Source of the DNA: Myxocyprinus asiaticus
Lineage: Eukaryota; Chordata; Actinopteri; Cypriniformes; Catostomidae
Direction: 5' to 3'
Assembly: GCF_019703515.2 (NCBI RefSeq)
Contig: NC_059365.1
Location: 37,095,501 to 37,159,500, forward strand
DNA length: 64,000 nucleotides
Shown here one piece after another: positions 35,601-47,093 of this stretch (the stretch's first letter is position 1; each line of letters opens with the position of its first letter). Position numbers and translations under genes: made by a program. The notes below the pieces were generated by a model, which was given only the letters and a program-made list of their open reading frames with translations, searched no databases and was not told the DNA's origin.

Positions 35601-38600
35601 TTGTTCCTCCGAGTTTCTCTGCTCTGATTCCTGTTGAACCCTTGTGCCACTATAAATATACAGATGAGACCAGCAGTATGTACTGACACCTTTACACATC
35701 TGTAATTGACTGTGTACAGTTCTATTTAGATATTTACATTATCTTTGAAAAGAAATAAGATAAATCAAAAAATTGCATTTTGTCATTTATTGGGTCAGGA
35801 ACTGAAAACCAGTTCTTATTTGGAGCCGGTTCCATTTAAAAAAAAAAATAATAATACCAGAATCAGATGATTTTCATGACTTTTAATGGTGTTAATGGCT
35901 CTTAAACGTGCATTTTTGCACAGATGTGGACTGAGCGCCATACTTAAACACTCAGTGTTCCTGCAGAGCAATTCGGATGCAGCACTACCTCTCTACTGAA
36001 TTTACAATGTGAAACATACAGCGCGTCCAGTGAAGTCCAATTCCAGAACGAATGACTCCTACGAATCGGTTCTTTTGAATCTACAGCGTGAAACATACAG
36101 TGTGACCAGTGTAGTCTGATTCCCAAAGTAATGACTCTTATGACTCAGTTCTTTTGAATCTACAGTGTGAAACATAGGGCGCGATCAGTGTAGACTGATT
36201 CCTGAACGTATGACTCTTACAAATCAGTTCTTTTGAATCTACAGCGTGTAAAACATAGCGTGACCAGCGAAGTCCGATTCCCAGACGATTGACTCATACG
36301 AGTCAGTTCTTTTGAATCTACAGTGTGAAACATCTATAGCACAACCAATGAAGTACACTTCCTGAACGAATGACTCTTACGAATCGGTTCTTTTGAATCT
36401 ACAGCATGAAACACACAGTGCGACCAGTGTTGTCCGATTCATGAACGAATGACTCTTACGAGTCAGTTCTTTTGAATCTACAGCATGAAACACACAGCGC
36501 GACCAGTGTTGTCCGATTCATGAACGAATGACTCTTACGAGTCAGTTCTTTTGAATCTACAGCATGAAACACACAGCGCGACCAGTGTTGTCCGATTCAT
36601 GAACGAATGACTCTTACGAGTCAGTTCTTTTGAATCTACAGCATGAAACACAGCACGAGCAGTGTAGTCCGATTCCTTAACATATGATTCTTACGAGTCT
36701 GTTCTTTTTAGTGAATCAAAAACACTGCAGGAACAGTGTGTTGTGTAGTTGAAGATAGGTCCACACGTGACAAATTTTGTTGAAATCAGTGGAATTAAAA
36801 AATTGACTGAATGGAATATATTAGCATTTATATTTAGAATTTAAATGAGCTATCATTGAAATGTGAGGTGTTCTTTTTTGTCATGTTTTCTCACATGTGA
36901 TTTGTCACTTCTGTTACAGGTTCACTGCCTGGATTTGCTGTGTCAACCACAGTGGCTAACGCTATCAAAAACCGTGCATCAAATGAAGAGATTCTTACTG
37001 TACTAAAAGATGTGCCTAATCCGAACCAGGATGATGATGATGGTGGGTCAGACTGCCTTTGGTATTTTACCACAAATATGATTGGATAATTGTAAGCTTT
37101 TCAGTTGGTCTCAGAAGGTTTTAAAGCCTTATTAATAAACTATTACTATTCTATTAATGACTGTTAATAGAATCTGTGTCAGCATTGAGCAGCATCTAAA
37201 TGCAGTTCTCATCTCTTTCCAGATGAGGGCGACAGCTTCAACCCTCTGAAGATTGATGTGTTCCTGCAGACCCTGCTCCACTTGGCTGCCAAGTCCTTCA
37301 GTCATTCCTTCAGTGCTCTTGCCAAGTGAGTGTCTCCTGCCAAACCCCACACAGACCTGCCAGCAGTTGGCTCTCTGTTCCCTCTCCTTCTGCTTATGAA
37401 CGCTGTCTGTAATTGTTTAAAGTGAATCTTGTGTTAGATCGCAGACCATTGAGAAAGAATGAAAGACTCATTTTGTGCTAGTTGATTGTAAAAATGCTTA
37501 GCTTTTTTCTCCCTGGTAAGTAGTGATGAGCCGATTTCTCTGTCAGGTTCCATGAGGTTCTAAAGACCCTTACAGACAGTGACGAGGGGAAACTGCACAT
37601 CCTTAGGGTTCTGTATGAGTTCTGGAAGGGTCACCCTCAGGTGAGATCATTCACACTTCATATATTAATTCTACTGCTACATGTTTTTTTGTCTTAGAAC
37701 ATGGCTCTCTAGAATTCTGGATTCTGAATAGTCAACTGTGGTATTGTGTGGTCAAATACTAAACTGTATAAGCAGGCAAACAATTTGGCTAAACCAAAAA
37801 AAAAAAATAAAATGAAGCTTTTCAGTGTTACAGTAGTTACTGCTTTTTTGGCTTTTTAGGTAATTTAGGTAATTTTGCGTTGTCTCTTACATATGGGCAA
37901 GTTTTTTTTATGAATATGTGGGAATGAGAGCTCATGTTCGTGAACATTGTGCGCAGATGATCTCAGTGTTGACAGACAAGTTTATTCGGACTCAGATTGT
38001 GGACTGTGCAGCCGTGGCCAACTGGATATTCTCTCCTGAAATGGCTCATGATTTCACCAGGTAAACCCACAGAACAAGCACACATTCACACCACTATCAG
38101 AAATGAACTTTAAAAAAAAAAAGTTTTTCTTTTATGAGGTCATATATTTTTTGTCTAACCATATTTAAGCCTATTCAATTAAAATACATTTTCAGTAATT
38201 GGGTTGTTACCTAGCAAATAAAATGAGCTTCAATTCATATTTTGTATAATATATTTAACTACATAAAATGTCTAAAATAAAACATCAGATGATACGAACA
38301 AAAAAGAAGAATTCATTAAATATTTTTGCCCCCACATTTTGAATTTTGGGGGCGTTTTTGTCCGTTACGATGCTATTTTTGTCCTGGGCCTCCATTAATT
38401 TCTGACCCTGAGAAGATTGCACCTGTAATTTATTTGTGTTTGTCTGGGCTGTGCAGGTTTTACGTTTGGGAGATTCTTCATTCAACCATCCGAAAGATGA
38501 ACAAACATGTGCAGAAGATCCAGAAAGAGCTGGATGAGGCGAAAGAAAAGCTGGAAAAGCAACACAACAAAAAGGTTTTCCAAAAATACAATTGAAATCA

Positions 38601-41600
38601 AACTTCAAACCACTTTCTAATGTCACGGGGATTAGTTTTGTAACAGTTTCATGCAGTTTTCAAGAGATGTTTGCTTTTTAGTCTACAAAAACATTTATTC
38701 TTGCTAGGAGGCAAGTAAAGGCCCTGGCACACTTCCTACGAGAACTTTGAAGCCGTCATCTAATTCCCATTCAGTTAGTTAACCTCGTCCGACCCCACGT
38801 ACACATGCGTGGATGTTGTATTTTGGCTTCGTTATACACAACGCATAATTTAAAACATTTAAACCGACTGATCTCAGTTCAGGAGACTCTGGGCTGTTAG
38901 TAAAGGGTTAAACTTTCGACACGTCATGTGACAAAACAACATGGTGCCAACCATAGCGGAGTTTGTCTTTTTGAGAGAAATGCGATAAACTACATCTGGT
39001 AAGAAACCTAATTAAGTTTTTACATTGAAACCTGTTTAAGTTAAAAGAGTAGAGTCTCTAGTTTAATCTGATGTGCCACGCTCTGCTAAACACAATATAC
39101 ACTAGTGTGTATTTTAGCAAATTTTTCCTTAGAAATACTGTATTTCTGCTTTTTCACAGTGAGAATCAATGGGTTCATCCAAAAGCTGAAAGATTTTGCT
39201 TTCAGAGGCTTTATATGGAGTTAGGAAAATAAGGTGCATTTCAAACTGTTCTGAGACCAATGCAGACAGACAGCACACTGGAGGTTAAGTCATTCACTAA
39301 ATAGGGAGCATCCAAAAGCTCTCTATGAAGCCAAGTGCATTCACTCCTAAATTCCGGTAAAAAGTTCAGTTTCAGGCTGCAGATGACCTTTGAACCACTC
39401 AACATGTTTGGCAGACATGGGACAATTGTAATCAGCACTAGCACATAGATTCAGAATTTATAATTTTATTTTAACATGATTGGCAGTGATTGGATGATGC
39501 TTGCCATTACTTTGAATCAAAAAGTAGCATAATTCTGATGTCTGTAACGACTTAATAACCTACACTCCTGGAAACATAATAAAAAGTTTGATAAAAAAAT
39601 CTGACTTTCTATAGATTGATTTGTTTTTTGTTTTTTGCATCTTTATTAGGTGCTACTAGTTACAAATCCAAAAAGGGAAATAGAAAATGCACACAGCAGT
39701 CACGCACGGGTCTCAGGAGGTTAAGATCAGTCAGCATGAACACAACGGCGTGCAGTTATTAGCGAGCTGGTGCAAATTGACCTGTACAATAGTTTTCTTA
39801 GAGGCATTTTCCAAGACCATGTCATATGATTTTTTTTATTATTATTATTAATCTACAAAAGGAATAAAATCTACTCAGATACTCTTAAGTGCCCATTCAC
39901 TCTACTGTTTGATAATATGCTTCACTCATGTGCTGTTTGCAGCAACTAATTACAAAAATAGAGTGTAACCGGTGCATATTATGACCACGTATAACATGTT
40001 AGCGCCATGAATATAGAATGTAAGCATGACAAATGAAACATTATCTACTGCATATATTTTATTTTAAATCATCGAGTGGTTAAAACAGCTTCTTTTACTG
40101 ATTTTATGTGAGTTATATTCATAGAATGAGGCATGAAGTCAATGATAACACGTTAATGTCACATTAGTTAAGGTTTTACATGTAGTCTTGTGCATCCTCA
40201 TATTTAAATGCTCCTCTAAATGCCTTCAACAGCGGTGTGGCGGTTGTCTGAATGTTCTAAAGATATGTTGTTGCTCAGCTGTTTCAAACTTCTTTTTACC
40301 CCTGAACGAAGAACTTCTCCCAGTTATCCTTTAGTGTGCTGCGGCCTTTAAGTATGATTAAGAATCAGTTTAGGAGAAGTGCAGATTGAGCACGTTTACA
40401 TGCACAATCTTATAATTTGGATTTTCTTGCATAGTTGGATTTTTTTGAATAAGCTGATTTTTGGTAGTTGGCATATTGATATGCATGTAAACGGGGTCAG
40501 TGTTCTGTCATTTATTCATGTTAGGAGAGAGTTGGACCTTTGTACATTTTATTGCACTGAAATAAAGATATCTCTAATTGCATAAAATCAACTGTATTAA
40601 TGTACAATTAAGTAAAACAGTTACAAAATCCCTCTGTACCCTATATTGCTGAGAATAAATTTTATTTGTAATATTTGGTTCTAATGACTCAACTGAGAGA
40701 ACTTCTTGTCCACATGTGGGTTCTTTTACAAGCAGTGTTGGATGACTAACAAAACTTGATGCTGAGTGATGTTCATGCTGGAGTCATATGTGAGTCTCTC
40801 TTGCGGTAGCAGCAAGACAGCGGTGATGAAGAGGACATGGAGAAGAACAGTGAGGATGAGGAGGGTCAGCTGGAGGAACAGATCGAGAGGCTGCAGGAGA
40901 AGGTGGAGTCGGCCCAGAGCGAACAGAAGAACCTTTTCCTTGTTATTTTCCAGGTGCGTCCGTGACGATGCAAATCCATTTTTCTGATTTAAAAGGCCTT
41001 TTTATTTTTTTAAATTTTTTTTATGTCGGCATGAAACGGAAGTTGCGAGCCACTTCCGTATTGATGTATTTCTGAGTGAAACTGAACAAGAAAAAAAAAT
41101 GTAGGGCAGGGATTTTAGTTTATCCGTCGGTTGTTGATTGTGAAAATATTGGTGAGTAAACGAGTGAGTAAAAGAGAACCATATTTTAACGTTTTGAATC
41201 TCAATACACTAAATATAAAGGGAAAAAAAACACTTAATTGTGCTGGGCATCCCAAGATAACTGCATTCAAAAATATAATTAAACTCCAGAGGCTTCCGAA
41301 GCGTCATTCATTGGTGATCAACTCAGCAATTCAGGTGTGAAATGTCTTGAACACAACCGCGAATTCGCCATTATTTCTCATTTGAAATGTAAATTCAAGC
41401 CAGCTGACCCGTAACCAAAGAAGTTTGGGTTAAGGAACTTTGGGTTAAGTTTGGGTTTTTGATTTTCTCCCCAATTTGGAATGCCCAATTCCCAATGTGC
41501 TCTAGGTCCTCATGGTAGTGACTCGCCTCAATCCGGGTGGCGGAGGAGGAAGCTCAGTTGCTTCCGAGTCTGAGGCCATAAATCCGTGCATCTTATCACG

Positions 41601-44600
41601 TGGCTCGTTACCGCGGAGACATAGTGCATTTGGAGGTTTCACGCTACTCTCCGCGGCATCCACACACAACTCCACGCGCCCCACCAAGAGCGAGAACCAC
41701 ATTATAGCGACCACGAGGAGGTTACCCCATTTGACTCTACCCTCCCTAGCAACCGGGCCAATTTGGTTGCTTAGGAGACCTGGCTGGAGTCACTCAGCAC
41801 ACCCTGGATTCGAACTCACGACTCCAGGGGTGGTAGTCAGCGTCTTTACTCGTTGAGCTACCCAGGCCCCAAGGAACGATAGTTTTGAAAGAAAACAGAT
41901 GAAAATACACCTTGCCATCTTCACCATCATGCGATTGAGGTTTCATTCAGCTCTTCGCAAGGTTGTGGTATTTGGCTCGTTTGAGATGCCAAACGCCTCG
42001 CCTTGAAAGTAGATGAGAGTAGACGGCTGCAGTCAGGGGAGGAGTGAAATAAGAGCTGTCAAGTCGGACAGTTCTCACTTCTCATAGTGGATCAGACACC
42101 TTCCAGATCAAAGGCAGATATTGCGTGATTCACATTCATGCGCTGGTGAACGCAGTTTAAATTCTGTTGCTTTTAAATGAAAATAAATATGATGAACAAG
42201 ACATTCAGTGTACCTTTTATTTAATTCCCCCCATAAGACGTGTCTTTCCATCCATTTTTAGTTTAATAAAGACACGTATTTGAGATATTTGAGAAATACA
42301 ATACCAATCACATATCCCATACAGAGATTGCACTGTCAGAGAGTTGGGCATATTCACATATAATTTATACACATAAAAACATGATGGTAGAGATAAAAAA
42401 TCAAACATTTTAGAAGAGAACGAAACATTGCAGTTTAAGTCAGGGTTTCCCAAACGGGGGTTCACGAGGGAACTCCAGGGGGTTCGTGAGAGAGTGTAGA
42501 GGTTGCGTACAAAATATGTAATTTACTGATTTTTAAAAATGGATGATTCCAAATGTTCTCCGCCATTTAATAAATAAAAAAACAAGAACACAACTTAAAC
42601 CAAGTGTGTCAATTTTCCTTTAAACCAAACTTGTGTCTATGGCTTCAGTGCAATTTTCTTTCCTCAATTAGATGAGAGCTCTCTCGCTCTCTCTCGCGCA
42701 CGCTTGCTCTCTCCCTGTGCGCTCTGCAGTGTGTTTGTGTGTGAGAGAGAGAGCGAGTGCACGCTCTCATGCAATAGACTGATGGTGAGAAATGGACATT
42801 TTTAATGCAAAGTAATTTACTCGCTTCTCTCCACACAAAGTTATGATGTAGCATGATTACTTTCATTATCAGCAATGCAATCATGTTTTAAAGTAAAAAA
42901 CCTTCATTAACCTGACATTGTTTGCCCTGTAGTCCTGAAAAGCAATGGGTGATGGCTGTACCTCCTTGCATGAACTGTTAACCGCTTGTGCGCTGGTTCT
43001 GTTCACTGCCGAACTGACCGGTTGACGGAGGCTTCTGATGGGTCTTAAAGCTGTCAATTAGACGGCTGCTTACAATTTCCTTGCACGACATGCGAAACTT
43101 AAAATATAGGCTAATCATGTATCATTTCCTAAAAAATATATAAATATACACTGATCAGCCACAACATTAAAACCACTGACACGTGAAGTGAATAACATTG
43201 ATTATATAGTTACAATGGCACCTGTCAAGGCGTGGGATATATTAGGCAGCAAGGGAATGGTCCGTTCTTGAATTTCATGTGTTGGAAGCAGGAAAAATGG
43301 GCAAGTGTAAGGATCTGAGTGACTTTGACAAGGGCCAAATTGTGATGGCTAGACGACTGGGTCAGAGCATCTCCAAAATGGCATGTCTTGTGAGGTGTTC
43401 CCGGTATGCAGTGGTTAAGGACAACCGATGAACTGGCAACAGGGTCATGAGTGCCCAAGGCTCATTGATGTGCATGGGGAGCGAAGGCTAGCCTGTCTGG
43501 TCCGATCCCACAGAAGAGCTACTGTAGCACAGATTGCTGATAAACTTAATGCTGGCCATGATAGAAAGATGTCAGAACACACAGTGCATCTCAGCTTACT
43601 GCGTATGGGGCTGCGTAGACACAGACCAGTCAGAGTGCCCATGCTGACCCCTGTCCACCTCCGAAAGCACCTACAGTGGGCACGTGAGTGTCAGAACTGG
43701 ACCATGGAGCAATGGAAGAAGGTGGCCTGGTCTGATGAATCATGTTTTCTTTTAGATCATGTGGACGGCCGGGGAACCTGGGGAAGAGATGGCAGCAGGA
43801 TGCACCATGGGAAGAAGGCAGGCCGGTGGAGGCAGTGTGATGCTTTGGGCAATGTTCTGCTGGGAAACCTTGGGTCCTGGCATTCATGTGGATGTTACTT
43901 TGACACGTACCACCTACCTAAAGATTGCAGACCACGTACACCCCTTCATGGCAATGCTATTCCCTGATGGCAGTGGCTTCTTTCAGCAGTATAACGCACC
44001 CTGCCACACTGAAAAATTGTTCAGATATGGTTTGAGGAACATGACAAAGAGTTCAAGGTGTTGACTTGGCCTCCAAATTCCCCAGATCTCAATCCGATTG
44101 AGCATCTGTGGGATGTGCTGGACCAACAAGTCCAATCCATGGAGGCCCCACCTCGCAACTTACAGGACTTGAAGGATCTGCTGCTAACGTCTTGGTGCCA
44201 GATACCACAGGACACCTTCAGAGGTCTTGTGGAGTCCATGCCTCGACGGGTCAGACCTGTTTTGACAGCACTATATTAGGCAGGTGGTTTTAATGTTGTG
44301 GCTGATCGGTGTAATGTTTCATTGCCTAAAAATGTTTATAGAAGTAAGGGGGACATGTCCCCCCACCCCAGGATATAATGGTTGTTACAGCCCTGGCTTT
44401 GTTACTTCAATGAAAATAATTTTTATGATTGAAAATTAAAAAAAAAAGTGGCTATATCATATCAAGATTTCAAATGTAGGCTACATATACAAATAGAATG
44501 GCAAAGATTTATAACATTTTCAGGGAAATTAAAACAAAAAAAGAAAGAAATAAAATAGACCATTAGACAAAGACAGAGAAAAACAGACCATTTGACAGAC

Positions 44601-45543
44601 CATGGCGAATGAAATAAAATGTATAAATATTATAAGAAAAGAACAACAGATGTAATAAAGGTTCATTCAAATATAACAATTACACAAAAAGTGTAAAGAT
44701 GTAACATTAATTATATATTGAAAGGTTAACATTACTTAAAATACCAGGGGGTACTTCAAATAAATAAGTTAAAGGGGTTCGGCTGACAAATACGTTTGGG
44801 AACCCCTGGTTTAAACCAATGAGCATTAAGCTGTGTCGTCAGCAAGTCATTTCCCATCGTGCTTGCAGATCGCGCAGCTCGGAAAAAGCAGCTGCGCCGC
44901 CTCCCTGCAACAACAACAAAATTTTCATTTCATGCCAACTTGAATATTTTTGTAGAGATATCAACACGTTTTCAAAAGTTCTGTCCATGTCAATGGGGGG
45001 AAAAGCTCTTTTACAGCTAGTTCCTGCTTGTCAGGAGAGAATAAACATAAGATTCTTTCATGTCTCTTTCTGTCTTTCTTTGTGTTGCATTATGATATTT
45101 GAACACTCAGTGCCTGGAGCTAAGATGACAAAAAGTTTTTTTGTTTTTTTTTAATCTCTCTCCATCAGCGCTTCATAATGTTACTGACGGAGCACCTGGT
45201 TCGCTGTGAAACGAGCGGCATTGACATCAACACCCCCTGGTACAAGAACTGCATCGAGAGGCTACAGCAGATCTTTCTCATGGTACATTTTCTCATTCAC
45301 ATGCTTGCTTGTCTGTATTGTAGGACTGCAACTAAAAACTATTTTAATTTTTATTGATTAGTTGCTACTGTGTTTTATTTTGAGCTCCTATAACAGCCCT
45401 TATTCATCAACCATTGTTGTCTTCCAAAGCATCATGTGATCATTCAGCAGTATGCGGGCACCCTGGAGAACCTGCTTTTCACAGCTGAGCTCGACCATCA
45501 CATCCTGACTGTGTACCAGCAGTTCTGCGCTCTGCAGTTATGA
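23645..45543 (+). CDS. ncbp1: Nuclear cap-binding protein subunit 1 (CBP80), 23 coding exons
   Basis: Large subunit of the nuclear cap-binding complex. With NCBP2 it binds the 5' cap of new transcripts and serves splicing, export and decay. Exons: 23645-23678, 24159-24250, 24363-24463, 24582-24738, 24823-24930, 25003-25124, 26326-26395, 26503-26718, 27255-27352, 27489-27552, 29420-29530, 34598-34662, 34856-34918, 35052-35126, 35572-35675, 36920-37042, 37223-37325, 37547-37640, 37957-38060, 38457-38574, 40813-40953, 45169-45282, 45430-45543. Phases close throughout and give 796 residues (human 790). [12 protein letters not shown] plus KRRR resembles the N-terminal nuclear localisation signal. 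[20 protein letters not shown] lies in the MIF4G region. [20 protein letters not shown] and [15 protein letters not shown] mark the middle helical domains. An acidic linker ([17 protein letters not shown]) precedes the coiled segment [15 protein letters not shown]; the end is [21 protein letters not shown]. Exon 20 uses a weak donor (GTTTTC). Exon 21 has a TAG/CAG tandem acceptor. Introns 10, 11 and 21 are swollen by transposons. No lesion seen. Confidence 0.98.
25325..26158. mobile_element. hAT-like element (TAGGGCTGGG family), second copy
   Basis: The left end is TAGGGCTGGG and the right end CCCAGCTCTA. The flanks ATGTGCTC and ATGTGCAC match at 7 of 8. Inner ATCGATTTTCCGATGCATCG and the inverse ATCGATATCGAATC words are near the ends. 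It is 834 bp, non-coding, and lies in ncbp1 intron 6. Confidence 0.85.
27586..29271. mobile_element. 1.7-kb non-autonomous hAT-like element in ncbp1 intron 10
   Basis: It begins CAGGGATGTACC and ends GACATCCCTA. The perfect 8-bp duplication GTTGCATT is at 27578-27585 and 29272-29279. It contains no transposase frame. A second element is nested at 27863-28664, so the original was about 0.9 kb. Confidence 0.88.
27863..28664. mobile_element. Nested hAT-like element (TAGAGG..CTGCAAG family)
   Basis: The left end is TAGAGGCCTGCAAGG and the right end CTTGTAGACCTCTA. The flanks GTCAAGAC and ATAAAGAC match at 6 of 8. The sub-terminal sequence has CCCGAAC/GTTCGGG words in inverted arrangement. It is non-coding. 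Confidence 0.75.
29866..30292 (+). mobile_element. tRNA-derived SINE, plus orientation
   Basis: An A-box-like TAGCTCAGTGG at 29870-29880 and a B-box-like GTTCGAATCCC at 29915-29925 mark an RNA polymerase III promoter. These are followed by a tRNA-unrelated body, with the tail GGGAATTGGGCATTCCAA near 30250. The same family is inverted at 41461-41871. The tRNA-like head is not a functional tRNA: the acceptor stem does not pair. Confidence 0.88.
30510..32032 (+). mobile_element. Tc1 element (TACAGTGCATC family), left repeat shortened
   Basis: It starts TACAGTGCA and ends TGCACTGTA. The right inverted repeat is long (GAAAATAATGAATTTAATCC, then CTGTAACATAACAAAATGTGG). The left one lacks most of this sequence compared with the sister at 50631-52254, indicating a deletion inside the left repeat. 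It carries one transposase gene in ncbp1 sense direction. Confidence 0.88.
30779..31798 (+). pseudogene. Tc1 transposase, full length with two nonsense codons
   Basis: The frame runs 340 codons from [15 protein letters not shown] to GASTKY without a length change. The DNA-binding part shows [16 protein letters not shown] and GRPAK/GLPAK-type linker sequence. [16 protein letters not shown] and NPIEHLW supply the DD34E residues. TGA at 31484-31486 and TAG at 31676-31678 are the only in-frame stops seen. Both could come from single-base changes (CGA or TGG-type codon, and GAG). Confidence 0.93.
33466..34430. mobile_element. Foldback Tc1 derivative made of two opposed 5' halves
   Basis: Both ends carry the TACACTCACCGGCCACTTTA terminal repeat, with the inverse at 34410-34430. 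From 33610 the plus strand encodes the N-terminal half of a Tc1 transposase ([47 protein letters not shown]), stopping at 33993. After about 34100 the sequence is the same 5' region in reverse orientation. The catalytic C-terminal half is absent. It lies in ncbp1 intron 11. Confidence 0.8.
35995..36715. repeat. 79-bp minisatellite, about nine units, in ncbp1 intron 15
   Basis: Each unit contains GAATGACTCTTACGAGTCAG, TTCTTTTGAATCTACAGC, GAAACA.ACAGCGCGACC and AGTGT.GTCCGATTC. Units near 36430-36650 are almost identical to each other, while outer ones are more diverged. Each unit has the short palindrome GACTCnTACGAGTC. It probably grew from part of a transposon, since 35800-35990 and 36700-36760 look like element ends. 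Confidence 0.88.
38783..39720. mobile_element. piggyBac-like non-autonomous element, uninterrupted copy
   Basis: It is flanked by TTAA on both sides (38779-38782 and 39721-39724). The ends are CCTCGTCCGACCCC and GGGTCTCAGGAGG, inverses over CCTC..T..GACCC. The TTAA target and CC...GG ends fit the piggyBac superfamily. It is non-coding. A second copy split by a LINE lies at 54993-61354. It lies in ncbp1 intron 20. Confidence 0.75.
41461..41871 (-). mobile_element. tRNA-derived SINE, minus orientation
   Basis: This is the reverse of the family at 29866-30292. The tail (CCAATTTGGAATGCCCAATT) comes first, and the B-box inverse GGATTCGAAC is at 41806-41815. The A-box-like GTTGAGCTACCCAGG lies at the right end. 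Many CG-to-TG/CA differences suggest age. It lies in ncbp1 intron 21. Confidence 0.85.
43147..44313 (+). mobile_element. Tc1-like element (TACACTGATCAGCC family)
   Basis: The ends are TACACTGATCAGCCACAACA and TGTTGTGGCTGATCGGTGTA, with short terminal repeats of about 30 bases. The element is 1.17 kb with TA at both borders and holds a decayed transposase gene. Confidence 0.9.
43297..44279 (+). pseudogene. Tc1 transposase, several frame breaks, second Asp lost
   Basis: It starts [16 protein letters not shown]. The DNA-binding region is interrupted at about 43428, and the frame continues with [12 protein letters not shown] and the first-Asp motif WSDESCF. The frame changes at about 43790 ([15 protein letters not shown]) and again at about 44058 ([12 protein letters not shown], with the Glu). 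The second-Asp motif reads [11 protein letters not shown], with Tyr where Asp is expected. The protein is therefore dead by frame and by active site. Confidence 0.88.
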
Positions 45544-45689
45544 GATCCATTAATGCATCACTTCTGAATGTCATACCTGCCCGTTTATGTGGCATCACAA
45601 GGATTAGTTGCATCCACCAGGAACATTGGAGATGGTTTTCTTTTATGTAGTGATATTGGAAAATGTCAGACCCTTTTTAGTGCCCTTGA

Positions 45690-45728
<39 letters not shown>

Positions 45729-46211
45729 CCTTGTCATTGGCCAGTACTCTGTGAAAAGTGTAGATCTTTTAATGGCCATAATTTTGAAAACAGTGATGTC
45801 AAACATAATATGAAACTACTCGACTGTATTTTTATGCGTTTTATGTCATTTTGATGGGAAAATTATTCAATTGAGTTGCGTCATGTCTCGAGTCTTTATT
45901 ATGGATAGTGTGACTCTGTAGAGCAGTCTGAGCTCTTTTGCCAATGTAATACCAAGTTTTTCCAAAAAATACAAAATCAAAAAACAGATCTGTTTGTCTC
46001 GTTTTGTTCTCTCGCGTGCGCTCGCTCTCACCATGTCAGGCAGATCTTGAATGTGGTGTGCAACGGTTAGGATTTTACAAAAGCAAGTCTTGCCATGTCA
46101 AGTCAGTGATCGCTGCTTGCTAGTTTTGTTAAATGAATCAGCCAGAAGTTAATGCCATTCTCTCTCATGAAACGGTTTTGTTTACATGGCTCGTGTTTGT
46201 GCATTTACAAG

Positions 46212-46599
46212 CAGTGTTGGGTTAAATTACTAAAAAATGGTAATCCACTTCAAATTGTAGTGGATTATCTAAAATTGTAATCAGATTACTTTATTACTTA
46301 ACTTACTTTCTAAAACACTTTTCCGCTCAAGTTCAAATAATGTCTAGATTTCTTTCTTGATACACACAAGTCATACTTGGCACCTCACATTTCTCCTTCA
46401 CACTGACTCTTTACGTGACCATAATTAATGTATTCAACATAAATAATATATTAGAAATAAGCAAAACCCTATAATATACTTAAAAGTAATTAACTGAAAG
46501 TCACTGTAATCAGATTACTAGAAATTAAATGTAATAAACTAATTTTTTGACAAAGTAATTAGATTACAGTAATTACTATGTAATTGAAATACAATACTG
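46212..46599. mobile_element. hAT-like MITE (CAGTGTTGGG family), third copy
   Basis: The left end is CAGTGTTGGG and the right end CAATACTG. The 8-bp flanks TTTACAAG and TATACAAG match at 7 of 8. The interior has GTAATCAGATTAC-type words and is non-coding. Confidence 0.8.
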
Positions 46600-46978
46600 T
46601 ATACAAGCAAGTATGCATATGTATATACTGTATATTAGGGCTGTCGACGCATGATTACATAGACCAACTGAGACCCACAATTAAAAATATGGTAGTAGAC
46701 CAATAATAGTGTTATATTCAATGATATGGAAATAAAGCAAACAATATTTTAACTTTAACATGGACAGGTTTTTAATTATCTAAGTGCATTACTTGTCTGT
46801 TGCCACAGCATATGTATATGATGTAATATTTATTTATTTGAATTATCTACTAAATTGTCTTTGTGAGCCTTTCTCAGTGAATATTGATATGCGATTAATT
46901 GTTATTAATTCTATAAATTTATTTGCACGTCATGTAATTATTTTGATTAAAAATTGTAATAAATATACAGCCCTAATA

Positions 46979-47020
<42 letters not shown>

Positions 47021-47093
47021 TTCATGTCAGAAAAAAGGGTCAGAAATTAATGTATATGAATTAATACTAATATATACATTAATATATACAGTA

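Larger units (their letters stand above)
42441..44808. mobile_element. hAT-like element (CAGGGTTTCCCAAAC family) hosting a Tc1
   Basis: The left end is CAGGGTTTCCCAAACG and the right end CGTTTGGGAACCCCTG. The flanks GTTTAAGT and GTTTAAAC match at 6 of 8. The interior is non-coding apart from the Tc1 at 43147-44313. It lies in ncbp1 intron 21. Confidence 0.82.

Noticed and set aside
35995..36715. CRISPR-like array of regularly spaced repeats
   Set aside because: Whole 79-bp units repeat without unique spacers, in an intron of a vertebrate gene; it is a minisatellite.
41512..41856. 114-residue open frame in ncbp1 intron 21
   Set aside because: It lies entirely in the inverted SINE and reads the wrong strand of it.
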